29,477 bases of DNA, from contig JAJYSW010000005.1 in the NCBI GenBank assembly GCA_021793335.1, forward strand, positions 1 through 29,477, given 5' to 3'. How positions within the stretch are numbered: the stretch's first letter is position 1; each line of letters opens with the position of its first letter. Under the pieces are notes generated by a model, which was given only the letters and a program-made list of their open reading frames with translations, was not told where the DNA came from and ran no database searches. Shown here piece after piece: positions 15,048 through 23,711 of this stretch. The position numbers and the translations under genes were made by a program. The stretch comes from Actinomycetes bacterium (GTDB taxonomy: Bacteria; Actinomycetota; Actinomycetes; Mycobacteriales; Micromonosporaceae).

Positions 15048-15556
15048 GCGGCGCGTCAGTGAAACGCTTGCCGAACTGTCGAAATTATCACCCGGTGTGA
15101 CCCGCGTGAAGGCAAGTGTCGGGTACCCGACAGAAAGAAGCGAAGGTCGGGTCTTGACCCTATTCACTGAATGCGCAAGAATTCTTCTTGCGGGAGGCCG
15201 CAGCCGTCCTGTCGCCACTCACCCGGTTGACTGCGAGTCCTGGGGCTAGAACGTGTCGAGCAGCGCCAGCCGGTGTCAGGCACTGCGGTCTCCCGACCAA
15301 TACCTTCCCTCGTGTCCTCGAACCGATCCCTCCGGATACGTCTGCCGACAGCCGGGCTTTCGCACAGTCTCCTCCATCGGCGGCCGGTTGTCAGCCGAAT
15401 CGGATTCTCAAGGCCCGACGCCGCCACGGACTCCCCACGGACGGCGAGGCCGACGGCTACCGACCGGTCCGCTCGCGAAGCCTCCCGTTTCCCGGGAGGC
15501 GCGTAGGCACGGTAAATCGATTGCCCTCCGCGCGAGCGCCCCTGGAGACTCTTCAC
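15048..15556. other. 509-nt intergenic region between thrC and the double-GNAT gene
   Basis: No convincing gene; open frames here have no recognisable product. The region holds a perfect 16-bp palindrome TGTCGGGTACCCGACA (15117-15132) and a hairpin CGCAAGAA/TTCTTGCG (15174-15181 with 15185-15192). A promoter-like pair TTGACC (15154-15159) and AAGAAT (15177-15182) is spaced 17 bp. A further hairpin GCCTCCCG/CGGGAGGC (15480-15487 with 15493-15500) lies near the GNAT gene. The sites could serve a regulator or a small RNA. Confidence 0.5.
15117..15132. promoter_or_regulatory. Perfect 16-bp palindrome, possible operator
   Basis: TGTCGGGTACCCGACA is perfectly symmetric and lies 22 bp before a TTGACC -35-like sequence, the position expected of an operator. 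The binding protein is unknown. Confidence 0.4.
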
Positions 15557-16582
15557 ATGAGCGGTTTCGATATCGTCCCCATCGCCCCCGGTGACCACGC
15601 ACTGGTGCAGTCCTGGCTCGCCGTCGGCGAAGCCGTCGAACGGCACGATTGGCGCGACAGCATGGGCTGGCAGCCGACGCGCCGCATGGTGGCCCTGCTC
15701 CAGCGCCGGTCCGATGCCGACACCGAACGCTGGGCGGCGGTCGAGGACGGCAGGGCACTCGGCTGGATCGCGCTCACAGTGCCGGTGCGCGACAACACGC
15801 ACCTGGCCGAGTTCACGATCGAAGTGCATCCCGGGCACCGCCGCCGGGGCGTCGGGTCGGCGCTGCTGGCGCACGCGGAGCGGCGCGCGGCCGAACTCGG
15901 CCGCAACACCTTCTCGACCTGGGCTCCCGTGCCGATTCCCGAGGGGGATCCCGTGGGCGATACGGCGGCCGGCTTCGCGGCGGCCACCGGCTACCGGAAC
16001 ACGCTCGAACACGTGGTCCAGATCTGCGATCTCGACTCGGTCGACGAGGCCGGTCTGGAGCAGCTGTGGACCGAGGCGCTGCGGCGCGCCGAAGGCTTCG
16101 AGCTCGTGACGTTCGAGGGCGCGCCTCCCGCCGAGCTGCGCAACGGCCTGGCCTACCTGTACGCCCGCATGTACACCGACATGCCTTTGGGCGAATGGGA
16201 CCTCCAGGAGGCCGATTTCGACGGTGAGCGCCTCTTGGAGTCCGCGCGGCTGCAACGCGAGCGCGGCGAGTTGAACCTGCATACAGCGGTGCGGCACATC
16301 GATTCCGGCGACATCGCCGGGTTCACCGAGATCACCGTCGAGGGTGGTCGGGAGCACCATTGCCACCAGGGCAACACGATCGTGGACCCGCGTTTCCGCG
16401 GGCACCGCCTCGGCACGGTCATCAAGATCGCGAACCAGCGGCGCCTTCGCGAGTGGCGGCCGAAGATGCGGTACGTGTGGACCGGGAACGCCACATCGAA
16501 CACGCACATGATCGCCATCAACGAGGCGATCGGCTATCGCAGGTTCTGCGGCGAGCACGTCTATCAGAAGAAGACGGCGTAG
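15557..16582 (+). CDS. Tandem GNAT acetyltransferase
   Basis: A 341-residue protein with two GNAT domains. The N-terminal domain (about 1-155) has a good acetyl-CoA loop: EVHPGHRRRGVGSALLAHAE. The C-terminal domain (about 165-341) has NTIVDPRFRGHRLGTVIKIANQ followed by TGNATSNTHMIAINEAIGY, the part that usually binds substrate and CoA. Double GNAT enzymes of this length in actinobacteria include acyltransferases of antibiotic and mycothiol metabolism. This one lacks features that would identify it as MshD, so the substrate is left open. The ATG at 15557-15559 has GGAG 9 nt upstream. It converges on the POT transporter with a 25-nt gap containing a weak hairpin (16587-16601). Confidence 0.85.
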   Translation: MSGFDIVPIAPGDHALVQSWLAVGEAVERHDWRDSMGWQPTRRMVALLQRRSDADTERWAAVEDGRALGWIALTVPVRDNTHLAEFTIEVHPGHRRRGVGSALLAHAERRAAELGRNTFSTWAPVPIPEGDPVGDTAAGFAAATGYRNTLEHVVQICDLDSVDEAGLEQLWTEALRRAEGFELVTFEGAPPAELRNGLAYLYARMYTDMPLGEWDLQEADFDGERLLESARLQRERGELNLHTAVRHIDSGDIAGFTEITVEGGREHHCHQGNTIVDPRFRGHRLGTVIKIANQRRLREWRPKMRYVWTGNATSNTHMIAINEAIGYRRFCGEHVYQKKTA

Positions 16583-16607
16583 TGCGCGCACCGCCCGTGC
16601 GGCCCGG

Positions 16608-18092
16608 TCACCTCGCCTCCATGAGCCGCCGCAACCGCGGCGAGAAGACGGCGAGGAGGGCCGCGCAGACGAGGGCGAGCCCCGCGAGGAGATAGAAGAA
16701 GCCGATTTCTCCGGTGTGGGGCACCAGGAACGCGTAGATCTGCCCGCCGAGCGGGGCGCCGACGGCCGGGGCCAGGAACCACACCCCCATCATCTGTCCC
16801 TTGAGGTGCTCGGGCGCCAACTGCGCGGTCACGCTGAGCCCGACGGGTGAGAGCGCCAGCTCGCCGAAGGTCATCAGCAGGTACACCAGCGCCATCCAGG
16901 CGAGGGCCACGAGCACGCCGTCGTCGGCCCGGCCCTGGAGCCAGCCGAGGAGCGCATAGGCGAGCCCGACGAGGCCGACGCCGAGGGCGAACTTCTTGGA
17001 CGCGTCGAAGCGGTCGCCGACCTTGATCCAGATGTAGCCGAAGATGGGCGAGAAGACGATGATGAAGACCGAGTTGAAGTTCTGGACACCGCCGGCGGGC
17101 ACGTCGATGCCGAAGGCGCTCAGGTCGACCGAGTCCTTGGCGAAGGCGGTGAGCACGCTGCCGATTTGAAGGAACAGCATGAAGAACACGACCGCCGCGA
17201 TGAACAGCCCCACGTAGGCGCGCAGCCCGGCGGCCTCGGCGGGGGTGATGTCCCCGGCCGCGCCGAAGATGTAGATGAAGTACCAGATCGCGGCGGCGAT
17301 CGACAGGACGGTCAGGACGGTCGGGACGGTGTCGAGGTTGAACGTCCCGGTCGCGGCCCAGACGGCGACGGCCGCGGCGACGGCCAGGGTCGCGGCGAAG
17401 ACGATGAGCGCGGCCCTGCGCCGCTCGGTCTCGTCGAGGGGGCGGCTCGGCCCCACGCCGGTGCCTTTGAGGCGGGGCCATCCGCGGATGTACCAGAGCA
17501 GGCCGATGGCCATGCCGACGGCTGCGGCACTGAAGCCCAGGTGCCAGCGGTCCTCTCCGGCGAGATAGGGCGTGATGAGGATGCCGAGGAACGCGCCGAG
17601 GTTGATGCCCATGTAGAACACGGAGAATCCGGCGTCGCGGCGGGCCTCGTCCTCGCCGTCGTAGAGCTTGCCGACCATGACGGAGATGTTCGGTTTGAGC
17701 AGGCCCGAGCCGGCGATGACGAGGAAGAGCCCGAGGAAGATCGTGGCCGCGCCTTCGAGGGGCAGGGCCATGCTGATGTGCCCGGCCATGATGACGACGC
17801 CGCCCACGAGGACGGCGCGGCGGGGCCCGAGGACCCGGTCGGCCAGCCAGCCGCCGGGCAGCGAGGTCAGATAGACCATGCCGACGTAGATGGAGGCGAT
17901 GGGGACGGCGGTGGTCTCGGCCAGGTCGAGGCCGTTGTCGGTGCCCGGGGCCATGAGGAACAGGACGAGGATGGCCTGAAGCCCGTAGAAACTGAACCGT
18001 TCCCACATCTCGGTGCCGAAGAGCACGGCGAGTCCACGCGGGTGCCCGAAAAAGGTCCGCTGGTCCCCGGCGGCGGGCTCTCGGTGGGACAT
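16608..18092 (-). CDS. POT/PTR family proton-dependent oligopeptide transporter
   Basis: A 494-residue major-facilitator membrane protein that imports di- and tripeptides with protons. The signature ExxERFxxYG appears as TEMWERFSFYGLQAIL near the start. The second PTR signature region reads FSVFYMGINLGAFLG. About 14 hydrophobic segments are visible, e.g. AAIWYFIYIFGAAG and FFYLLAGLALVCAALLAVFS; the length fits DtpT-type bacterial members. The ATG at 18090-18092 has GGGAG about 5 nt upstream. It is divergent from the membrane-protein gene at 18263. The exact peptide range cannot be read from sequence. Confidence 0.93.
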   Translation of the reverse strand: MSHREPAAGDQRTFFGHPRGLAVLFGTEMWERFSFYGLQAILVLFLMAPGTDNGLDLAETTAVPIASIYVGMVYLTSLPGGWLADRVLGPRRAVLVGGVVIMAGHISMALPLEGAATIFLGLFLVIAGSGLLKPNISVMVGKLYDGEDEARRDAGFSVFYMGINLGAFLGILITPYLAGEDRWHLGFSAAAVGMAIGLLWYIRGWPRLKGTGVGPSRPLDETERRRAALIVFAATLAVAAAVAVWAATGTFNLDTVPTVLTVLSIAAAIWYFIYIFGAAGDITPAEAAGLRAYVGLFIAAVVFFMLFLQIGSVLTAFAKDSVDLSAFGIDVPAGGVQNFNSVFIIVFSPIFGYIWIKVGDRFDASKKFALGVGLVGLAYALLGWLQGRADDGVLVALAWMALVYLLMTFGELALSPVGLSVTAQLAPEHLKGQMMGVWFLAPAVGAPLGGQIYAFLVPHTGEIGFFYLLAGLALVCAALLAVFSPRLRRLMEAR

Positions 18093-18250
18093 CGCTGCTC
18101 CCGGCGTTGCACGGCGGCGGGCATCGGCGTGATGCCGCCAAGGTCGAACGTAGTCCTTGGCGTGCGCCCGCGAAGGATTATCCGATCGGGCGCCGCGGGA
18201 ACTCGAACAGCATTGTGATAATTAGTCCCCTATGAGCATTTGATTCTATA

Positions 18251-18265
18251 TACGATCCGGCTATG
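18251..18265 (+). promoter_or_regulatory. -10 box for a leaderless membrane-protein transcript
   Basis: TACGAT at 18251-18256 is followed by 6 nt and ATG 18263. No Shine-Dalgarno lies before the ATG. The stretch 18208-18256 is AT-richer than its surroundings, as expected for a promoter. Confidence 0.55.
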
Positions 18266-19156
18266 AGCGACGATCCCTACTGGGGCACCGAGACGCCCGG
18301 CGAGCCGTCGGGGCGCTTCGGCGGCGGCGATCCGCTGGTGACCGACGCGTTCGTCCCGTGGTGGAACGCCACGATCGGCGTCGTCGCGCGCTCCTGGAGG
18401 TCGATGGGCCTCATCCTGCTCATCGGCGCGGTCCTGCCGCGCTGGATTCTCGGGGCCTACTGGTCGCTGGCCTCTCCCGGCCGCTCGTTCGAGGCGAGTG
18501 ACTGGAGGGCCACGGCCGCCGATGCGCTCCCGGCCTGGCCCGCCACGGCCGTCGGCGGCCTGCTGAGCCTGGCGCTGCTGTATCTGGGGGCCGCGGCGGG
18601 ACTGGCCGCGACCAGAGCCGCCGCGGCCGAGGCCGCCGGCGGCTTCCTCAGCCTCGGCGAGGCGTTCGGCTTCGGGTTCGCGCGCGGCTGGAGGCTGTGG
18701 CTGTGGCTGCTGCTGGCGTGGGTCACCATCGCCGTCGGGCTGGTGCTGTGCGTCGTGCCGGGCCTGTGGGCGGCGTTCGCGTTGAGCCTCATGGTGCCCG
18801 CCGCGACTTTCGAACACCGGCGCAGTCCGTACGCCCGCTCGATCCAGTTGACGCATTCGGCGTTCTGGGCGGCGCTGGGCCGATTGGCCATCGTCGTGCT
18901 GGTGGCCTTCATCGCCAACGTCGTCATCGGAATCCTCGGCGCGCTCCTGGCAGGACTGTGGCACGTGGTCTTCGCCGGTTGGCTCGCCTCGATCCTCACC
19001 GTCCTCACCGAGGCGGTCATGGCGCTGCTGCTGCTGGTGCCGATGATCTGGGTCCTGGCCGCGATGCTGTGCTCGTACGCGTGGCTGCGGGGCCGGAGCG
19101 AGCCGGTCTCGGCGACATCGCTGTCCGCGGAGGCGTCCAGTGAGGCACGGGCCTGA
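18263..19156 (+). CDS. Integral membrane protein of unknown function
   Basis: A 297-residue protein with a short polar N-terminus (1-30, Gly- and Asp-rich) and about six membrane segments, for example MGLILLIGAVLPRWILGAYW, AVGGLLSLALLYLGAAAGLA, LWLWLLLAWVTIAVGLVLCV and the final VMALLLLVPMIWVLAAMLCS. The pattern resembles the membrane domain seen with actinobacterial glycerophosphodiester phosphodiesterases and DUF975-like proteins, but the match is not decisive. Start ATG 18263 is supported by the -10 box before it. No operon partner is present; groEL follows with its own control region. Confidence 0.78.
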   Translation: MSDDPYWGTETPGEPSGRFGGGDPLVTDAFVPWWNATIGVVARSWRSMGLILLIGAVLPRWILGAYWSLASPGRSFEASDWRATAADALPAWPATAVGGLLSLALLYLGAAAGLAATRAAAAEAAGGFLSLGEAFGFGFARGWRLWLWLLLAWVTIAVGLVLCVVPGLWAAFALSLMVPAATFEHRRSPYARSIQLTHSAFWAALGRLAIVVLVAFIANVVIGILGALLAGLWHVVFAGWLASILTVLTEAVMALLLLVPMIWVLAAMLCSYAWLRGRSEPVSATSLSAEASSEARA

Positions 19157-19204
19157 GCGCGCACGGGCTCCGCGCCGCATTCACCACTTGTTTCATGCCC
19201 CGGA

Positions 19205-19231
19205 TTGGCACTCTCAGGCCGAGAGTGCTAT
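19205..19231 (+). promoter_or_regulatory. CIRCE operator 1 (HrcA site)
   Basis: TTGGCACTC, 9 nt, GAGTGCTAT matches the CIRCE consensus TTAGCACTC-N9-GAGTGCTAA at 16 of 18 arm positions. HrcA binds CIRCE and represses chaperonin genes until heat shock. Confidence 0.93.
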
Positions 19232-19239
19232 ACCTGGTC

Positions 19240-19266
19240 TTGGCACTCGCAGACCGTGAGTGCTAA
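19240..19266 (+). promoter_or_regulatory. CIRCE operator 2 (HrcA site)
   Basis: TTGGCACTC, 9 nt, GAGTGCTAA: 17 of 18 arm positions match the consensus. It starts 35 bp after the first site, so both face nearly the same side of every third to fourth helical turn. The groEL start is 160 nt downstream. Confidence 0.95.
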
Positions 19267-19425
19267 CAGTGCGATGAGGTGGTCGGGCCTGCCCGGCCAC
19301 GGCCCCGTCCGCCGGCCGTACGCGAGTACCGGTCGCGACGGGGGCCGTGCGCCGATGACGGCCCACCGTCGCGGGAACCGCCTCAACGTCGACAACGAAC
19401 GTTATCCGAAAGGGAGCCGTCTGCA

Positions 19426-21051
<1,626 letters not shown>

Positions 21052-21074
21052 TCGGTCCTGACCGACCATGAACA

Positions 21075-21108
21075 TGAGGGCCGCTCGCCATTTGGCGAGC
21101 GGCCCTCA
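21075..21108 (+). terminator. Strong groEL terminator
   Basis: A perfect 15-bp stem pairs 21075-21089 with 21094-21108 (GAGGGCCGCTCGCC and complement) around ATTT. It starts 23 nt after the groEL stop. Only a mixed CAGTTCG follows, with no long T-run, which is common in high-GC genomes. Confidence 0.88.
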
Positions 21109-21368
21109 GTTCGTCTCCACGCCCATCGCCGCCGGTCCCCTGCGAAGGGACTCCACCCCCATGCCGAAGGAGCGCCGAGCGGCCGCGATCCTTTCACCAC
21201 CCGCCGACCGGGGCGGCACCTCGCAGTGGGCCGGTGAGCAGCGGCGGGAGGCCATGCTCCATATTCGATCGCCACTGCGCGGGCCCCGCACCGAATTCGC
21301 ATTCGGGAGCGATGCGGCGATGCCGCCGATGTTCCTCACCGCACGCACGAACACGGTAGAGTGAGTGG

Positions 21369-21459
21369 TTCTCCCTTTCTCTGTACTGGCCTGCCAGTGC
21401 AGACAGGCGAAGCGCCTACTGCGCTCGCGGCAGGCCGTTCTCCCAGAACGGCCTGCCGC
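21369..21459 (+). ncRNA. Candidate small structured RNA
   Basis: A -10-like TAGAGT (21357-21362) predicts a start near 21369. Three hairpins follow: ACTGGC/GCCAGT (21385-21390 with 21393-21398, with some outer pairs), AGGCG/CGCCT (21405-21417), and a perfect 15-bp stem 21427-21441 with 21445-21459 around CCC. The last one could be the terminator, although no T-run follows. The downstream gene has its own leaderless promoter at 21498, so this structure is not needed as its leader. It matches no RNA family that I recognise. The -35 region is weak. Confidence 0.35.
21427..21459 (+). terminator. Perfect 15-bp hairpin
   Basis: GCGGCAGGCCGTTCT and its exact complement enclose a CCC loop. The groEL unit is already closed by the terminator at 21075-21108, so this hairpin probably ends another transcript or blocks read-through into the beta-helix gene. 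Confidence 0.6.
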
Positions 21460-21497
21460 CCTGGCCTTCGGCCGTGCACACCGCATGTGGCGCGGGA

Positions 21498-21512
21498 TAC
21501 TCTGGGACCATG
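21498..21512 (+). promoter_or_regulatory. -10 box for a leaderless beta-helix transcript
   Basis: TACTCT at 21498-21503 is followed by 6 nt and ATG 21510. A TGCACA 17 bp upstream (21475-21480) matches the -35 consensus at four of six positions. No Shine-Dalgarno is visible. Confidence 0.55.
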
Positions 21513-23357
21513 CCCCCGCACGGCCGCAACGCCCTTCTGCCGCTAGCGCTCAGCGCTGCGGCGGTCGCCTGCGCCGTCGCGATCGGCGCGCCCGCCACCG
21601 CCTCTCCGGCCGGAGCCCCCGAATACCGCGAAGAAGGCCCCTCCCTACTGGTGTGCACTGAGGACGCCGAGGAATTCGCCGAGCGCAACGAAGCGGTGAA
21701 CTATAACCAGCGCATCGTCAACGAGCGACTGTACGAGCAATGCATGGAGACGGGGCATCGGAACCTCGCCGAAGCGCTCGGCGCCGTCGAAGCACCCGGC
21801 ACGCGCATCCGAATCCTCCCGGGGGACTACACCTCCGACCAGACCATCGTCCTCGACGGCATCGCGGACCTCCAGATCGAAGGGCTGGGCGACGGCCCCG
21901 AGGACATCCGCCTCTCGGCGCGGTACGAGGCCGACGCCGTCATCAAGGCGCGCAACACGACAGGCCTGTACCTCAAGGGGTTCACCGTCCGGCAGAGCCG
22001 CGGAGCCGGCCTGCTCCTGCGCTACGTCGAAGGCGTCACCGTGGACGGCGTGAGCGCGATCCACAACGGCGGGCACGGCCTGCACGCGGCCGATTCGAGC
22101 GCGCTGCGCCTCAGCGACTGTCGCGCCCGCGGCAACGACGGCGCGGGCATCGCCATCGAGGACTCGGACGCCGAGGTCTCCGGCTGCGAGGCCGCGGAGA
22201 ACCTCGTCGGCCTACGCGAAAGCGGCGGCGGCGAAGTCATCCTCGAAACGACCCGGCTGCACGGCAACACGACCGGACTGATCGTCACCGATACTTCGGA
22301 CGGTCACCGGCTCGAAGCGACCGGCAACAGCATCTACGGCAACAACGCCGACCACTACGCGAACCTCGCCGACGGGAGCTGCGAAGCCGAGCCGGCCCGG
22401 CGGAACTGGGACGAGGGCGGCCGGTGCCCGGCCGAAGCCGTCCCCGTCGGCGTCGGCATCCTCGTGGACAACGGCAACGACACCGTTTTCAGCGATAACC
22501 ACATCTGGGGCCAGCACACCGCCGCCGCCATGGTGTGGGGCGCACCCGGTATCGACGACACCGCTTCCCACCGCAACCGCTTCGAGGAGAACACGCTCGG
22601 ATTCCGCGACGACGGCCAGCTCCTGCGCAACCGGCTCGATCTGTGGTGGGACGGCAAAGGCGAGGGCAACTGCTTCACCGAACCCGCCGCCGAGCACACC
22701 ACTCCGGCAGTGCTGCCCGCGTGCGGCGACCCGGGCCCCGGGCGGGTCTTGACCGAACCGGTGAAGGCGTTCAAGGTCTGGCACTGCGGCTCCGGCCCGA
22801 TGGACGGCGGCGCGCTCCCGTCCGGGTGCGACTGGTTCGGCGCGAAGTTCACCGAACGGCTCGAAGTGCAGGCCGCCATCGCCTTCGCCGCGGCACTGCT
22901 GTTCCTCTCCGGCGCAGGCTGGCTCGGCGCCGCACGCTCACCCGAGCCGCCGCCGCCGATGTCGATGACGTTCTCCGCCGCCGCGACCGCCTCGGGCGCA
23001 CTGCTCCTGGTGCTCGCGGCATGGTCGGGCCGCAGCGACCACGAAGCGCTCGCGATCGGCCTGTGGGGCTTGGGGTGGATACTCGCGGGACGTTCGTGGT
23101 CCTCCACCGGGCTCGGCGCCTTCGGCGGTTTCACCGCGCTCATCGGCGGCATCGCGGTCCTCGACGCCATCGACCGAGGATTGTGGACCGTTCCGGCCAT
23201 CCCGGTGTCCCCCGCGTGGATGTGGCTCGTACTGTTGCCGCCATGGCTCCTGCTGGCGTTCGGCGCGGTCTTCCGCCGCCGCGTGCGCGAACCGTCGCGG
23301 CCGCCGGTGCAGCGCACCCCGGCCACCGTCCCCGCCCACGACCGCTTCGACTGGTAG
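21510..23357 (+). CDS. Secreted right-handed beta-helix protein with C-terminal membrane domain
   Basis: A 615-residue protein. A Sec signal peptide covers about 1-33 (LLPLALSAAAVACAVAIGAP, likely cleavage after ATA-S). Residues about 90-370 show repeating short strands typical of a parallel beta-helix: GLYLKGFTVRQSRGAGLLLR, GVTVDGVSAIHNGGHGL, LRLSDCRARGNDGAGIAI, AEVSGCEAAENLVGL, and TTRLHGNTTGLIV. This is the fold of pectate lyases and NosD/CASH proteins. Several Cys pairs lie outside the helix. From about residue 455 there are four or five membrane segments (AAIAFAAALLFLSGAGWLGA through WLVLLPPWLLLAFGAVF) and a basic, Pro-rich cytoplasmic tail. No catalytic residues are evident, so it may bind or scaffold carbohydrate outside the membrane. 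The ATG is set by the -10 box before it. Confidence 0.85.
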   Translation: MPPHGRNALLPLALSAAAVACAVAIGAPATASPAGAPEYREEGPSLLVCTEDAEEFAERNEAVNYNQRIVNERLYEQCMETGHRNLAEALGAVEAPGTRIRILPGDYTSDQTIVLDGIADLQIEGLGDGPEDIRLSARYEADAVIKARNTTGLYLKGFTVRQSRGAGLLLRYVEGVTVDGVSAIHNGGHGLHAADSSALRLSDCRARGNDGAGIAIEDSDAEVSGCEAAENLVGLRESGGGEVILETTRLHGNTTGLIVTDTSDGHRLEATGNSIYGNNADHYANLADGSCEAEPARRNWDEGGRCPAEAVPVGVGILVDNGNDTVFSDNHIWGQHTAAAMVWGAPGIDDTASHRNRFEENTLGFRDDGQLLRNRLDLWWDGKGEGNCFTEPAAEHTTPAVLPACGDPGPGRVLTEPVKAFKVWHCGSGPMDGGALPSGCDWFGAKFTERLEVQAAIAFAAALLFLSGAGWLGAARSPEPPPPMSMTFSAAATASGALLLVLAAWSGRSDHEALAIGLWGLGWILAGRSWSSTGLGAFGGFTALIGGIAVLDAIDRGLWTVPAIPVSPAWMWLVLLPPWLLLAFGAVFRRRVREPSRPPVQRTPATVPAHDRFDW

Positions 23358-23402
23358 GCCGCGCTGAAGAACAAGGAAGCGGACGTGTCGGTCCGACTCC
23401 GG

Positions 23403-23417
23403 TACGGTTACGGCATG
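23403..23417 (+). promoter_or_regulatory. -10 box for a leaderless small-protein transcript
   Basis: TACGGT at 23403-23408 is followed by 6 nt and ATG 23415. No ribosome-binding site is visible before the ATG. Confidence 0.55.
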
Positions 23418-23615
23418 ACTTGGACCTGGCAGCTCGAAGACGCCGACGGCAACGCACTCGAAGTTCCCAACGACGACCTGGGCAGCCAGGGCGACGCCGA
23501 ATCGTGGCTGGGCGAGCGGTGGCGTGACTTCGCCGCCGAGGGCGCGACGACCGCCGTCCTCCTCGAAGACGACAAGGTCGTCTACCGGATGGATCTGGCC
23601 CCCGTCGACGAATAG
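23415..23615 (+). CDS. Small acidic conserved actinobacterial protein
   Basis: A 66-residue acidic protein (MTWTWQLEDADGNALEVP..., QGDAESWLGERWRDFAAEG, AVLLEDDKVVYRMDL). The strand-helix-strand pattern and the SQ-D-A-ESWLGE-x-WR motif recall a short hypothetical protein found widely in actinobacteria; no function is known to me. The start is supported by the -10 box just before it. The gene lies 57 nt after the beta-helix gene and 93 nt before the AAA ATPase, all on the plus strand but each apparently with its own promoter. Confidence 0.8.
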   Translation: MTWTWQLEDADGNALEVPNDDLGSQGDAESWLGERWRDFAAEGATTAVLLEDDKVVYRMDLAPVDE

Positions 23616-23695
23616 CGACGAACAGCGGCCGGCGGGCAGCGGCGTCGGCGCGTAATGGCGCCGCGGCGACGTGGATGCGTCGCGCCCGGCCGTAA

Positions 23696-23711
23696 TAGTC
23701 TGGTCGACGTG
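23696..23711 (+). promoter_or_regulatory. -10 box for a leaderless AAA ATPase transcript
   Basis: TAGTCT at 23696-23701 is followed by 7 nt and GTG 23709. No Shine-Dalgarno lies before this GTG. Confidence 0.55.

Larger units (their letters stand above)
21109..21509. other. Intergenic region between groEL terminator and the beta-helix gene
   Basis: About 400 nt with no convincing coding frame. The first half shows nothing distinct. The second half (from about 21357) contains a -10-like TAGAGT followed by three successive hairpins, listed separately as a possible small RNA, and then the promoter of the beta-helix gene. Confidence 0.6.
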
